DNA of 64,000 bases from Prostheceraeus crozeri (GCA_907163375.1 CAJQUW010009226.1:62001-126000); one strand, 5' to 3'. Numbered from the stretch's first letter, positions 29,727 through 43,478 are shown. Notes: generated from the sequence alone by a model not told the origin. A program made the numbers and translations.

Positions 29727-31184
29727 TTATACGGACTTCTAAATATAGTACCCAATACAGGATTCCCGTCACAGGGCGATTAATCGCTATGTTCCGAAGT
29801 CAGCTACGTTTTTCGTGTTGCCGAAGTTCTGCCGAAAGTCGATTGCCTGAATTATGACGCACTAGTGGCGACATTCATAAAAATGCGTGGATATGAAAAC
29901 ATTTCTATTTATTTCATATCAAAACATCTTTCGCAGTTCATATCATAACACAGATAATATAAATTTTGATAGAAACTTCATTTGAATTGAAACTGCTCAA
30001 GATGGCCGAAGACTCGCACTTTGCTGTTGTCGGCCGGACACGGTCCGACATTTACGTTTGCACAAGGATAGCGCACACTTTTCGTGATGATTTAACTTAA
30101 GCTGTTTATTATCTCTCTTAAAAAAATAATAAATATTTTCTCTTAACAATCATTAATTCAAAAGAGAGAAAATCAAGACGTTAACGTTCATGTGTTTTTC
30201 TTATTGGTAAAATATTACACAGTCTGATTTCTTCTTAACACAGCGATATTCACTAAAATATACAAGATGAAATCCCAATTGGTAATTCCAAAATGAGCTT
30301 AAGGCTTGAATATTGAAGACAAATTGAATGAATCAAATTCATTTCTTAAATTTCTATATCTCAAATCTATTTCCCTACCATTGACTTACCAATCATGCCC
30401 CATTCAGACAGACCTTGATCGATTTCAAGAGGTAACCTAATTATTTCGATCTCCGTTGGCAAAAAGGAATCGGTTAGCCGATATAAATATTTTCTGTCCC
30501 GTCTCGGTAAACTGACAATCGGCTTCCCGATTTCTCCCGAGCTAAAACCGAGTTTTATTTTTTCGGTTTTGCCTCGGTTAGCCGATAATCGTCAACCGAC
30601 GCTATACCGACCAGTAGCCGAAATAGCCAAGCTAATACTGAGGCACCAACCTCGTACCAAGCTCGGTCCGAGCTCGTGTTGAACATTCGAGAAGCAATCA
30701 TTAAGGATTGTCTAACTGCTGAGTTTACAGACGCTCCAATCGCATTTTTCGCGTCGAAAATAACATGTGATAACTTTCATCATGAACTCTGAAGAATACC
30801 TTTCAAGTTGTTCAGTCATGCAACTTCCTGTTAATATCATGCCTCCCGAACTTTAAAACCGTCATATTCATGACGAAAATACGATCGATTTTGACTCAAC
30901 GCAGATTTAAGGTTTATGTTTTCTATTGTGCTAAAATATATAATTAGTCGGTCTGCTCCGACTCCGGGGGTTGATAGGACTGCGACTCCGACTGCGGGTG
31001 GCAAATATATGAAGCCTACTTTTTCGAAACATTAACTGGCAACCTACATCATAAGTCATTATAGGCTTGCCTGAATATATATTTAGTGATGATTGCTGTA
31101 TCAACTATCAATCATTTCGATGGAAGTTGAATAAATATCGCTTTCAGTTGAATGCATACGACTTGGCTCATCCCATCTTCTTAA
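29727..31184. other. Unique or decayed DNA between two piggyBac elements
   Basis: No gene. Around 30,450-30,640 there are many copies, in both orientations, of the word CGGTTAGCCGAT and relatives. A stretch at 30,802-30,853 recurs at 37,411-37,464. CGACTCCG-type words near 30,950-31,010 also occur at 37,830-37,870. Confidence 0.5.
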
Positions 31185-34100
31185 CCCTTATCCTCGCACG
31201 GAAATGAATACATGTATACCTTAACCTAGCATCCACTACATTTTGTAGTTACCTGTAAAAGTCATATTTGATCCTTTTAAAAATGTTTTTAATGTTACAG
31301 AACGAAAGGTCATAAGCCATAATTACATATTGAACTAATATACAACTCATAGGGTCATATTGACAATTTAGAAATGAAGTTGGGAGTGAATATTGAATTA
31401 TAGTAGAGGACAACTAACAGTACTGACACTTCGAAGACTTTATTAACACACGATGATTTGGGCAAATTGCTCTCATACAGGCATCGCATTTACTTCGTGT
31501 ATTTTTGCACACAAAGCAACCCTTAACACTTTGGTCATTAAGTGGAATGACTGCAGGATTAGGGATTTTGAATCCAAGAATTTCAGCGGCTTGTTTGCTT
31601 TCAGATGGAAGATTTTTGTTAGCATTCCGTTGGTACGCAAAATTGTACACTACATGTAATTGGTAGGTTAGATCCTTCAAATATTTTCGTCTTTCAACTG
31701 CATTATTGTCAAACTTGCAGAGTAAGTATCCATTATATGCGGCAACATCGAGCATGTTATACCAAACCAAGAGCGGCCATCGGACAGTCTTTCTCTTGCA
31801 TGTGAACTCGGCTACGTTTTCATCTAGTTGGTCTACTGCTCCTTTTCCCACGTTGTAATCCATAATCAATTGCGGCTTGTTCTTCATTTCCGGTACAATT
31901 CCGTTTCCGCTGTGCGAGGAACTCAACATCAAAACATTTTTGTCTTTTTTCGGTATGTATGACACTAAAACGATCTTATTTTCATGATCATGAATAAAAA
32001 TGCTTAAGTGACAGCTCGCTGCTGAGCTGTTTTCATGTGTGCCGGAATTTCCCGTCGATGCGGTCGAATTGTACCCAAAAGAGTGAGTCCATTTGACAGC
32101 AAGGTAACAGCCAGTTGGTGGGAGGTGAAATAGTTGTCGGTAACGATATCCCGACCAGATCAATAGAAAGGCTCGGTGAGATCCAGAACAACATCTCGAC
32201 CAATGTTCGTGTGTGGACGCTCACCTGGGCATCTTCCTGAATAGATCTGCGCATTGAGAGCGTAGCCAGTAACGGATTCAGCTAACCAAAAGATCTTTAG
32301 CCCATATTTGGTGGGTTTAGACGGTTAAGTGGGTCCGGCCGGGAATGCAACCCCTATAGCCGAGGAGCTGCTCATCAACAGCAAGTGTGTCGCCAGGAGA
32401 GTAGGGTCGACGTAGATTACTGACAAATTGATCCCATACGTCACTGATAGCCGCCAACCGATTCACCACCTGTCTTTTAGCTCGATTTCTGAAGTTGTCG
32501 AATCGGATGCACCTCAAGAAGAACTGCATTCTGTTCAAAGACGTCACTGCCCTGTAGAAAGGCCGACCTTCCTTTGGATTCCAGAGTTCAGGCAAGCTCG
32601 TAAAATTGTCTCGGTCAAGCCCGGCGCGCAAAAGGATTCCCAGGCACGTACATATCTCATCATAAGTGAAGTGATTCATATAACCAGTGATTCTGGTAAC
32701 ACTGCGGCGAATATCTGTTACTTTCCTGTTAGTACAACGCAAAACTTCACGAATTATTCCTTCTGATAAGAACAGATTGAATGCTTCCAAAGCTGACTGC
32801 GGATGAGCTATTTGATAGTTCAACGATATTTCGGTTCCGTCGACGTGATTGGAATGGGTTGCGAGAATATGCGATGTTATTTACAACAACTTGATCAACA
32901 GTATCTTCATCCAACGTTTCAGAGTCAGAGTCCGATCCGTCATCCACAAATACAGGAATGTCCCCCTCATCACGATCATCCACTTCTGAGTCGCCAGTTG
33001 CTGCGTCACCATCTTGATCATCATCGAATAGATTTTCCTGTTCTTCTTCATTTACAGCGCCATGAGCAATATTTTCTTCCTCCTCCTCGTTAGAGATAGT
33101 TGAATCTTCATCTGTATTCCAAATAAGCTTCAATGCTTGCGCAGCAGAGTAACGGGTGGTTCGAAGCATGTATACAAAGTGATGTAGCTTGGTAGTTCGA
33201 TGACCTGTATTCAACAGCAGCAGTCAGCGAACCAATCAGAAAACGCCGAAGTGATATTGCGATTCGATTTGATTGAGATTCAACTCTCAAACATAGAACA
33301 TTACATGTTTATAATAGTGCATTACGCCATTGAGTGTTCAGCGTTCCCCCCGGCTCACAAGCTTCTATAGCAACAGTCTATTGCTTGTCAGATCTCTAGG
33401 CCATGTGCTGAATGTGTCGCTATTGTAATCACTCCATGTCATTGACAGTCTCATTGATGAATATTGTTACTGGCAATTTGACTTGCATTTATGGCTTCTA
33501 GAATATGAATTATTGAATGCAGATATCTATGCCATGCGTTAAATTTGTCTCCACTGTCGTCACTTCAATTCATTGGCGATCACGTTGATCTTTCTGGTGG
33601 TGCAAAAGCGATAATTGACTGTCATAATTGAATGAAATATCTATGGTAGCTTAGAATTTATACATGCATTCTATTGATTGCTGTGAGATCTTTATGAAGG
33701 ATTACTGGGAGTTGTTTTTCGTATCAATATTTAGAATGTAAATTACTGGGAGTGAAACTATTTTCGGCACTAGTAAGCAAGATCTGAAAATGATTTCAAT
33801 ACTTTCGATGGCTCATAGAGTTGCAAAAACTTCACCATTTGTGAATTACAATGTGGCAGTAGACGTTATGACAGAATATATAGCAGTCAAGCAAGTTTGA
33901 ATAAGTTGAAAGTTTTAAGTTTTAAATGCGTTAATAGACATTGTGTGTGGTCTATGATTGAGAGTATAGTCAAACTCTTATGATTTTATCTTCTTTTTGG
34001 CTCACTACAGAATGTAGGGGATGCGAGGTTGAGGTATGAATATTTTCTAAGATATACCAACTGCAACCAAAATTTTGGGGGTAGATGAACTTTACTAACC

Positions 34101-34206
34101 TATGCTCATCATTCTATAATCCCAGTGTTCTAGCATTGATTAGTAAAATTTTATTTGATCTTAAATTTTGCTTTACTACAAAATGTAGGGGATGCGAGGA
34201 TAAGGG
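31185..34206 (-). mobile_element. piggyBac-type transposon of a second family (broken gene)
   Basis: Clean TTAA duplications at 31,181-31,184 and 34,207-34,210 flank inverted ends starting CCCTTATCCTCGCA. Subterminal copies of CTACATTTTGTAGT lie inside both ends (about 31,231 and 34,176). The transposase is on the minus strand at 31,414-33,214; about 900 bp of non-coding DNA lies on its 5' side. Intact target duplications suggest a moderate age. Confidence 0.88.
31414..33214 (-). pseudogene. piggyBac transposase with frame disruptions
   Basis: The N-terminal part (32,747-33,214) has a very acidic stretch (EEEEENIAHG, DDDQDGDAATGDSEVDD). The next part (32,317-32,823) has the YDEICTCLGILLRAGL helix region and the first catalytic D in LAVDEQLLGYRG. 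The second D region reads VTDNYFTSHQLA near 32,130. The C-terminal part (31,414-32,163) has the third D in GAVDQLDENVAEF, the CKRKTVRWP signature and a Cys-rich end (CFVCKNTRSKCDAC). The reading frame changes near 32,800 and again between about 32,330 and 32,100, so the gene as it stands cannot give a full transposase. Confidence 0.85.
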
Positions 34207-34754
34207 TTAATAGAGTACTGATGTGCTTAAAAATGCCTTCATAAACAGAAAATGAAGGAAAATTTCAGCTTCAGCAAGTAGGCTCACCCTGTGTGAAGTA
34301 AGGGCGAAACAAGTGTATTCCGTTAGTGCTCACAAAATACGGGAATATAGAAGAATAAAATAATGTTCCATGATAATATTGCTGATTGATTGGGGACACT
34401 AATCGATATTCAAATGCTGCATTACCATACATGCTATGCAATCGCCACTTATAGCATTATTCATATGATGACAATTATGGCTTACTACATGTCATAACTT
34501 TCATCGTTATGGAAATTTCTGCATAAACGGCTGGCTGAATTTATAAGCATCGGCGCGCTGCTGGCGTAATTGTGGCTTACGGGGCAAATATTTAGAGATG
34601 CCGTCAGTCACCGGTACGGTGAGGGTTTTATTGGGTATGGGTCACCTCAAGTGGTGCCCTCACCTTGCCAATCCTCAAAAAAGTGGTGCCCACGACAACC
34701 CATATGACCCATTCCTGAGCCAGCGTGGGGCCGTCAGAAGCGTGTTACTAGGGT
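34207..34754. other. Gap with no recognised gene
   Basis: Ordinary composition. The word AAGTGGTGCCC occurs twice (near 34,650 and 34,682). Nothing else is seen. Confidence 0.4.
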
Positions 34755-35455
34755 AATGTTCCCACAGTCGAACATTTGAAAATACTGGGTGTTGTTGTTG
34801 ATTCCAAGTTCAATTGGAATTCACATGTCGTTGGAGTATCAAAGAAAGCGTCGTCCAGAATTTTTGTCCTCACACAGTTAAAACCCTTTTTGTCTATTGA
34901 TGAGCTTGTATTAATTCATAATAATTGCATACGAAGTATTCTTGAATACGCTGCTCCGATGTTTGCAAATTTGAAGTCTATCAAGTCTAATGTTGTTGAA
35001 AATGTTCAAAATCGTGCTCATAGGGTAATATGTGGTTCGTCTTCTTGCAACTGTGGACATTTCTTACCGCTGTACTATCGTCGACTTATAATTGGTATCA
35101 AGCTTTTTGAGAATCTTGTGAATGACATGCATCATCCATTACATCGTCTCGCTCCAGAGAAACTACGTTACTCTAAGAAATTTCTAGTGCAGAAGTGTAA
35201 TTCGTCGCTTCGCCGAAGAAGCTACATAGTCACAATGACTCGTCTTCTAAATTCTGGTTTCACTTGCTAACTTCTATGTTATTGTTTCTTGTCAAAGTCT
35301 TTACTTTTTGTCTCGGCTGTCGGTTTAATGTTGTTCTTAATTTTGTTAGTTATGTCTACTTTTTCTCTCCATATTTGATAAAACTTGTATACTTGTCCTA
35401 TGCCTCACGATTTTCAGTATTGAGGCAATTCTGAAAATAAACGTTTTTTATTATA
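34755..35455 (+). mobile_element. LINE 3' fragment (reverse transcriptase C-terminus)
   Basis: From about 34,755 the plus strand encodes NVPTVEHLKILGVVVDSKF, then NWNSHV, ILEYAAPMF and RAHRVICG, the typical region downstream of the reverse transcriptase catalytic core in jockey/CR1/Rex-like non-LTR elements. The frame stays open to 35,270 (CNSSLRRRSY), then there is an untranslated tail ending near 35,455 in AATAAACG and T/A-rich sequence. The 5' part, with the YxDD motif and endonuclease, is missing, as expected for a 5'-truncated insertion. Confidence 0.75.
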
Positions 35456-38400
35456 ATACATGCAATGAAATTTTTCATTCAAAAATCAATCCAATAAATG
35501 CATGAGTGGATCAGTAAAATCAACCGAAAACAAGATCCATGCGGATCGATCAAACTAGATTCTTGAAAAAGAGGGAGGTTCTCTTCACGGAGGTCGACGT
35601 AAATATTGTTGGACGAAATGTGTTACAGAATTTTACGGTCACATTGCTAGAGACCCTTCCGGCGAATTTTGTATTCTCGCATACATCACCGATCAGAAAC
35701 ATTGTAACAACATACGATAGAAGATTACTTGAAGACATTCCATGTCACTATTTGTGACTACGCACATTTCATTTAATCAGAGAAAACAGAGAAAACAGAC
35801 CAATTCGGCAGCGCTCAGTAGAAGCAAAAGATTGGTGGTAGACATGGAGTATATATCATCCTCTGAAGGTAGTATCTCAAATTCTTATCCTGTAAAAGCG
35901 GCAAGCACGTGCAGGCGGTTGGACCATTCATTTCCATAACGAGTCCAAGTAAACTGGTTACAAATGAACATGACAACCAATGAGTTTTGGACGAGAACGA
36001 TCATGAGCCATATCACCAAGATTATCCTCAGGTCTTGATGCAACGCATTCGATGAGCGGTCAATCTATCTGAATATTGATCATATCTGAACAACTGCATC
36101 TTTTATGATAATGACGAACGTAATTTGTGCATTTGGTACTATTGGGCGATTTGCACGTGATTTTTACTGAAGGGTCTTCCAATGATAACTTGCTATTGTA
36201 AAAGTGCCCTCCCATTCATTTGATGCCGATGATGAATTCAGACACTATGCCTGTAGACCGAGTGGACGTGATGTACATATTAATTGGCACTTAATTATCT
36301 GCGCTATTAGGTTCTAGTGACTTGAGGGAAGAAAATCATTTTTATGAAATTGTAGAGTGTTCTATACACTTTCAATAAGCCATAGGACAGTTCGTACTAG
36401 AAAGGCTCCTCGCCTATATTTGCAAACTATTCGCATGAGTCAAAAACTTTCTTTGCTACATTTATCGTCTTCGAAATTTCTCTGAAGTTGGCAAGTACCA
36501 GTGTCTGTGACGAATGGTAATTAGCAATAAACATGTCAAAATAGAAATGGCTAGGCATGGCGGTATCTAGGAAACATACGCGTTTTTTCAATGCTTGCAT
36601 TTTTGTGGACGTTTACTATTTACCGGTAGTTAACGACTACCCTATTTAGTCGTTATTGAGCCATAAAATACCCATTCGCTCTATAGTATGTGCATAACGA
36701 TAATGTGCCGGTTGAAACAACCCCAATGGCCAAGGAATATGAGGCGTGGTAGCAGACATGGAAGAAAATTGTGCCTACTCAGCCAATGTAATAGCCACTG
36801 CCCATTTACACACTAAAAAGTTTCGATAAAGGAAATGACAACATATAACTTTGGTATTTCATAACGACTTATGAATTGACTCAGCCAAAAGTTTAAATAC
36901 TGCATGTCAAATAGCCTGTCCGGGTGGAAATACTTGTGCATCTTCCTAAACACTTAAATGTTGCATATATTTACGTTGGGACAACAGGTTGTTATTTTCT
37001 ACGCTTTTCTAAATTTGCAGCGATGATCTAGCGGTCACTTGCTTCTACACTTCCTTGTAAATATAATTTACATTTGTGTGATGCATCAGTGGCTTTGGAA
37101 TGAGAAGAATGCAACAGAATATAGGCAGCAATTGAATTGATTTTAATTGTTGCACTTAAGCTTGGAAAATGTTAAAAGTTGTTTATTGTCATCACCAAGG
37201 TGAGAACAATAAAAATGAGTTCAGACAATACTTATTCACTTCAGAAAAACAAACTTCAGCCAATGAAATCAACCAAAAATCGTGATGTAGTGTCAACTTT
37301 GAGACGTGAGGACTACGACTCAAAACTTTTAGAATTACATTATCTTTCATCATGCAAAATTCACAGATATTTGCGGTCTGGTAAACGTATGAACTTAACA
37401 GACCGGACTATTCAAGTTGTTCAATCATGTAACTTCCTGTTAATATCATGTCTCTCAAACTTACTGAGTACGAAGTATATGAATGAGTTCGATGTTGATA
37501 TGCGCTTCAGAGGAGTCATCACACACGATTAACGTGAGGGTAAGAGGATAATGTTTTCAAGCAAACTAGTATTTCATTTTTGTCTCTGATGTGACCTTTG
37601 GCGCTTTGATATGATCGAGGCTAGGAAGGTTTGTCTTCTCTACTAAATCATCGAGTAAAAGACAATCCTTTTTCCATTATCATGGTTCATTCCCTCAACT
37701 ATTACAAGCTTTGCATGGACTGCTGTCTCTGTACTTCTGTTTGACAGAGAAAGTTGATATCAAGACAGTGACAGCCATGCACGAGAATAAATAATTTGTT
37801 TGTATTAAATTTCGGGTCTAGTTATAGGCCGGAGTCCATAAAAGTCCGACTCCGACTCCGCATCCCTGCCATGAAGTTAAAGTTTTTCTCTGCTTTTCTA
37901 ATGTATCAGATTCGGACTCCTGATGTTTGAAGTGAACCCATAATCTCTTCAGTGTTTTACAGACAACATAGAAGATAGCAGATTCCAGAGTTATTCCACA
38001 AATGATCAAGTAATTTGGGAGAGGCAGGGCCTACTTTCAACAAAATAGCGCACCTTGCCTTATTTGCAGGAAATCATTTAACAGTTTCGAAGATGCTGAG
38101 GTCAGAGTGCTTCCTGGTCCGGCATTATCAATGGACATGAGCCCAATCGGTAGCTTCTGAGCGATTGTCAAACGTTGGATATCAAGGAAGCGTCCGAAAA
38201 GTATGACAGAGATCATTCGCGCATTTCTCGACATCCAGTATTAAGTCGACGAAATCAAGGATGTATGTGAAAATCTAATGAATTCAGTGAGTCGTCGTGT
38301 GAAGGTCGTGATTCCGTCAAATGGGCATCAACCCAAACTTTAGACATCTGTTGTGATCTCATTGTTGTATATACTCGAATATGCAGCCATGGGTATTGCT

Positions 38401-38600
38401 AGGTACCGGTAGTTGAATTATGCAACTGTGAGGATGAATTGACACTTGTGTATTCTTAATTGCAATATCAGTGGTGTTGCAAACTCGCTGTCGCATACTG
38501 CATTTGTTCTTAAGATAGAAAATATACTTGCAGTTGGGATGTTCATTAGAAAAATATAATAGTTTGCGGAAAACACCAACTGTTCTTTTTAAAATATCTC
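35456..38600. other. Unannotated DNA, no supported gene
   Basis: Only short frames, the longest (37,179-37,532) being 117 residues without recognisable domains. Part of that frame (37,411-37,464) is a dispersed repeat also found at 30,802-30,853, which argues against a real gene. CGACTCCGACTCCG-type words occur near 37,845. Confidence 0.45.
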
Positions 38601-38680
38601 TGGAGTCACGGAGTCCCATCAAACCTTGCAGCAGGAGTCCCGGAGTGCCATCAATCCCTCGAGTCGGAGTCCCATTTGAC
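38601..38680. repeat. Small array related to the 24-bp minisatellite
   Basis: About three degenerate copies of the GGAGTCxxxGAGTCCCATCAAACC unit found as a long array at 41,449-41,887. Confidence 0.6.
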
Positions 38681-41448
38681 TTGCTGGCCTAGATCACAAC
38701 TCAGCATAAATGAATGATAGAGAGGAAAGCTCTCATCATATAAATAGCTCGATGCCAAAAATAGACTGCTGAACATTGTTTGGGCATCTCTACGTAAGCA
38801 ATAACCTCGAGGTTGAAAATTTACATCGAGACTTCGATGACTTTGCTCATCACTTATATCGACCAATGCCCGAAATCATCAGAAGTTGATATTGAAAGGA
38901 ATCTGCAAGGACCCTTTTTGAAATGAGGGGAAATTCTGTTGTCATGATATTTGTTGGCCTACAAAGGTAAAAAATGACTTCTTTTTATTCACATTTGAAA
39001 TATGAACATTTACTATTCATCTTAGGATCTTCTTGTTTTACGCAGAAGCATGTATAATGTTTTCAGGTGTTGAAGTTATTATTTTGCATATCTATCTGTT
39101 TTGTTATTATTTTGTTATCTGAAAATAGTGATGAAGTCGCGAGTGTCCGTTACGCTGAAAAGACTTCCAGTTTATATGTAGGGGTAGCAAATGCACTTAG
39201 AAAGTTGATACCTCGGCAATAAAGTAAGTTATAATCCAGTGATGCAGTCAATTCTCCGAATGACTGATTTAATGAATCTTATACTGGATTGAGATTCCGA
39301 GCGTCCATCACGTAACGCTTGTTTTAATGAAAAATCTTAGAAACTTAGTTTTTGTCATGGGCATTACTCTCACCAGAGTTGACTGACTAAATTTAGCTTA
39401 TCCTTCTAATCTCTCAGATAATGTGAGGCAAAACTAACAGTGATATCATGATTCAAAGCGAGGTAGCAAGGAGTAGGCCTATCAGTGAAATTAGGATAGA
39501 GTGTTGGCGAAAAGGAATGTAAACGAATATGGCAATTAATATAGAAAAACAATGAGAGCGTTTGGCTAATGATCAAGCATCAGACGTGTATCAAGTGCCA
39601 CAATCAGTCAGCTGATATTGCATGAAAACCGGTTCTGGTTATCTTGTTCCATTGTGAGGAAGTCGTGGAAAACGGATGGACATTCTCATTCATGTCCTGA
39701 TGATGGTCGCGTGCAGTGATTGAATGTACTCGATAAAGCGCATACATTGAATGTCCATCGATGTCCACGGGTTTCCTCACTATGGAACAGCTGCTATTGT
39801 GCTAAATGCTGTTGATTTAACATATTTTCGCATGTCTTTACAAAGAAGGCTGAAAAACACTCCAAAGATGAAATATATCGATCGTTCTTTGAATTTCCTT
39901 CATGACAATTTGCCATGGAGATGTAACAGGAAAATTGTCTCATCTTTCTAGATGTTTCTGTAATTCGTAGCGATTCTGGCCATTCGCTCATCCTTCGCAA
40001 ACCTTCCTGGACAGGTCTACATCTGCATTTTCTGAGCCACGTGCCTATGACTTATAAAAAGAAGCTTGTCCGCGCTCTCTTCCATCGTGCCAGAATGATA
40101 TGTTGTGTGGAGTTCTTAGTTCAGGAGCTGCGTACGTTGAGACTCTGAAGATGAATGATTATCCTGATATGTTCATCAATACCTGCGGCTATACTGATGC
40201 CAAACGTGGAGTCAAGTCGGAGCCAAGTGTAAACCTGTTTTTTTCATGTCCCTTTTCAGGGAGATTTGAAAGCGCGTGAAGTTCGCTCTCGTCCGATTTC
40301 TTCAGTCAAAAGAGCATCTGCTGCGCTGATCCGATCATTCTTTTTCGAGCTCATGCTATTCCGAGTGGTTCTCTCAAGGATGAGCTGAGTAAAGTCGACC
40401 AAGAAGTGTAGGAATCCGATAGCGATGAACAAAACTAAAATAATAAACATATGTCAGGGCTCTGCTGCACGTAATAGATCAATTTTAAGCAAATGAATTA
40501 TCTGAGGTTTTGTCGTAGCAGTAAACATTGTGAAACCGCTTCCTAAAACAGCTGATGTTGTACCAAATGCTGTTGATTGACAAGAACACCGTATTTTCGT
40601 GCATGTTTACTAAGACGACTGAAAGATACTCAAAACATTAAATACATCGATCAGCAACACGCAAGCATCATACTTTTACTAAATATCAATTTTCCCAATG
40701 CTAAGCTAAGAATTTCTAGAAGGCGTCTACTAGACCCTCTTCTCAGGTCTCCAGGGGTTAATAGCTTCACTATTTTGCAGACAACATTGTTTCCGTAATA
40801 GATATAATCACTCCTCATGCACGCAGTTGGCCGCTTCACTTCCTAAGCATTCTTCTTCATCTCAAAATTTGCAGCTCTGACTTTTCTTAACCTACATGTT
40901 CATAAACTCCATTACTTTCTGCATCAGTCAAGTCTGAAATTCAATAACAGTCAGAATGTACGGTGAATTGCGAAATAATTATGAAACATTAGTGTCACAC
41001 AGACGACATATCACAGCCTGATAAATGTTAGATACGGAAGACAGGAATTTTCTTTACTAAAACATTTGCTTTAGATTTTTTCTACAGACGCCAATAACCT
41101 TCTCGGTTCCAATGGTTCATCTGCCATTCCATTTAGATAATAGAGTTCAGATCCTAAGAAATCTGAAAAAGTGAAGTTGTGAAAGATAATTGTTTCCATA
41201 ACATATTTCCACGCAATCATTTCTCTATCAAACTGATCAACATGCTTTGGTCTGGTTTCCTATACATTCTTTCATGTATCGCTTCACATCAGATAATGGG
41301 GTTCTGATTAAGTTTCGAGAAATCACTGAGTCATTAAAAATTGCCTGCCCTTTGCTACCATGGATATCAATTTTGTGCAATTAGAGATTTGAGTTAATGC
41401 TTTCCGAATGAAGAATGCGACTTCGCACATTTAAAGCTAAGATTTGGA
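38681..41448. other. Unannotated DNA, no supported gene
   Basis: No family-level coding signal on either strand. It contains the diverged duplicate segments noted at 39,787 and 40,549. Confidence 0.4.
39787..40650. repeat. Pair of diverged direct repeats (39,787-39,890 and 40,549-40,650)
   Basis: Both copies have AACAGCTG near the start, AAATGCTGTTGATT, a TATTTTCG..CATGT stretch and AAATA(T/C)ATCGATC, in the same order. They may be remnants of one decayed interspersed repeat. Confidence 0.5.
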
Positions 41449-41887
41449 GTCCCGGAGCCCCATCAAACCCGGGAACAGCAGTCCCTTCAAACCTAGGAAT
41501 CGAAGTCCCATCAAACTCTGGAGTCTGAGTCCCATCAAACCCCGGAATCTGAGTCCCATCAAACCACGGAGCTTTTTATCTCATCAAACCCGGGAATAGC
41601 AGCCCCATCAAACCACGGAGTCGTTGACCCATCAAACCCCGGAGTCTGAGTCCCATCAAACCACGGAGTCACAGTCCCATCAAACCCCGGAATAGCAGTC
41701 CCATCAAACCTAGGAATCGGAGTCCCATCAAACTCCGGAGTCTGAGTCCCATCAAACCCCGGAATCTGAGTCCCATCAAACCACGGAGCTTTTTATCTCA
41801 TCAAACCCGGGAATAGCAGTCCCATCAAACCCCGGAGTCACAGTCCCATCAATCCCCAGAGTAGCAGTCCCATCAAACCCTGGAGTC
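41449..41887. repeat. 24-bp minisatellite with a higher-order unit
   Basis: About 18 units of roughly 24 bp with the consensus GGAGTCTGAGTCCCATCAAA followed by CCCC. A block containing the variant GGAGCTTTTTATCTCATC recurs 217 bp apart (at about 41,570 and 41,787), which equals nine units, so part of the array was duplicated as a block. Confidence 0.85.
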
Positions 41888-41924
41888 TGTTCACTAAACT
41901 CATGCGTTATCCTCGATTGCCAGA

Positions 41925-42270
41925 ATGAAAGAATTCTTAGGACAAATCAACTTGTCAGCTGGATCTGAATTGACTGTAGACGAACAGCTGGTCAGTTTCA
42001 GAGGTTGCTATCCCTTTAAAATATTCATCCCTTCAAAGTCAGGTCACTATGGAATAAAATTATGGGCTTTGTGTGATTCAAAATTTACAGTCTTACGTAG
42101 AGAGAGTTGGTGATGTCCCAGAAGTGGCCACAGTCAGCATGTTGCCGTGTATACAATTGACCGATTTTTGCACAGGATCTGCGCTTACAACTTATATGGA
42201 CCATTTTTCAAGTTTACGGTTAGCTGGAAGCCTTATTGGACGTCAGATAACTATGACGGGGTCGCAATAA
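41925..42270 (+). pseudogene. piggyBac transposase fragment
   Basis: A short frame encodes SELTVDEQLVSFRGCYPFKI, then IPSKSGHYGIKLWALCDSK, the region of the first catalytic D in piggyBac transposases. The following bases in another frame read RVGDVPEV and then FCTGSALTTY-like sequence, the counterpart of the second D region. No ends are seen; the fragment starts right beside the minisatellite. Confidence 0.7.
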
Positions 42271-42394
42271 AGTCAAATTTCATCCTCAAATGATGCCTGA
42301 TGCTACGCGAACGCAATGCGAGAGCAATTTACCCATAGAAATTGATAACAATAAAACCTCTAGAATGGAAGGAAAGCTTTATAAAATACGCAAT

Positions 42395-43030
42395 AATAGA
42401 ACATAATAATAATACGCTTTATTAGTAAAGATGAAAAATACAAACGATACAAAAGCGTCAGATCATGCGCCCTATCGCTAGCTGGCGCACATGCTTGTGA
42501 GCGGACAATTGGTCTGGCGCATCACAATCATCATATAGAAGCTGAAGAAAAGTCTTTCTATGACCTTGTCCCCGCCTTTGTGGTTGCGTCGGCTGCCACA
42601 GAAGAAGCTGCTGGGCAGGTTGAGGACACGACTCCTCCGCGCGAATGAGATTTCCAGCGAGTGCTAGGCGCTCCTTGCGTAGCCTCTCACTTGGTAGTAA
42701 TAATCTGGCTCGTCGGTATAATGTCAGTATGCGTCCCTGGAACAAAAAGTACCTCAATCTTGGTCGAGTTCACTTGCAGCCGACTCGACTGGCTGTGATC
42801 ATTAAGCTGTTGAGCACCTCCTGCGCAACCACAGCAGTGGACGAGACGATTGCCAGGTCGTCAGCGTATCCAAGTACAGAGATTATCTGTTCCGACCCTC
42901 AACTACCAGTCAGATGTTCGAGTAATATACATAACTCTGCATCATTGGAGAACACTCATCATCTCATCGTAGTTTTTCCTGAACGTCAGCCATCTGCGAC
43001 TGTTGACGTGGTAGCCTCTCTGACATGATA
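42395..43030 (-). mobile_element. LINE 3' fragment on the minus strand
   Basis: Minus-strand pieces read LGYADDLAIVSST near 42,870 (the YADD reverse transcriptase motif) and, downstream, LALAGNLIRAEESCPQPAQQ, then RRGQGHRKTFLQLLYDD, the C-terminal region of endonuclease-reverse transcriptase LINEs. The gene has frame changes between these parts. The 3' end near 42,400 has AATAAAGC and a TATTATTAT tail. Confidence 0.7.
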
Positions 43031-43478
43031 CGAAGCCAGGAACAATTGGGTTGCACTTCCCTTACTATATTTAGGTACCGCGCCTAGATCAAGAATTGCG
43101 TAGAATTTCATTGCACAAAATGGAGAAGGCAAAGCATTATGTCTCAAGAAAGCCAGTATTGGCGCGGGCGCGTACGCTTACCGCCTCACATGCACACAAC
43201 TCTCCTTCGCTCCGTCTGAACATCAATGCTCCGTCTGAGCACACGGCTAGCTTGTGCGTCTAATTGTATGAAGAAAACAGCTGTGAGTCGTGCACGTGCT
43301 GCAGAACTGTCCACTCCGAGGTTGAGCGTCTGATTTTGAGACGGAAAGCTGTGCTCAGCCATCACGAGAAGCTATCGAATTTAAATTAATGATGACACCA
43401 TAGTGTAAGTATGTTAGGTAGAGTGGTAACTCCGCATTTATTAAATCCCCAATGTGTATACACTTTCGATTTCATTAA
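43031..43478. other. Gap with no recognised gene
   Basis: Unremarkable DNA, locally GC-rich near 43,150-43,200. No open frame of note. Confidence 0.4.

Noticed and set aside
37179-37532. A 117-residue open frame as a host gene
   Set aside because: No domain, weak start context, and part of it is a dispersed repeat shared with 30,802-30,853.
42645-43028. A 127-residue plus-strand frame
   Set aside because: It is antisense to the LINE reverse transcriptase fragment, whose YADD motif reads on the minus strand.
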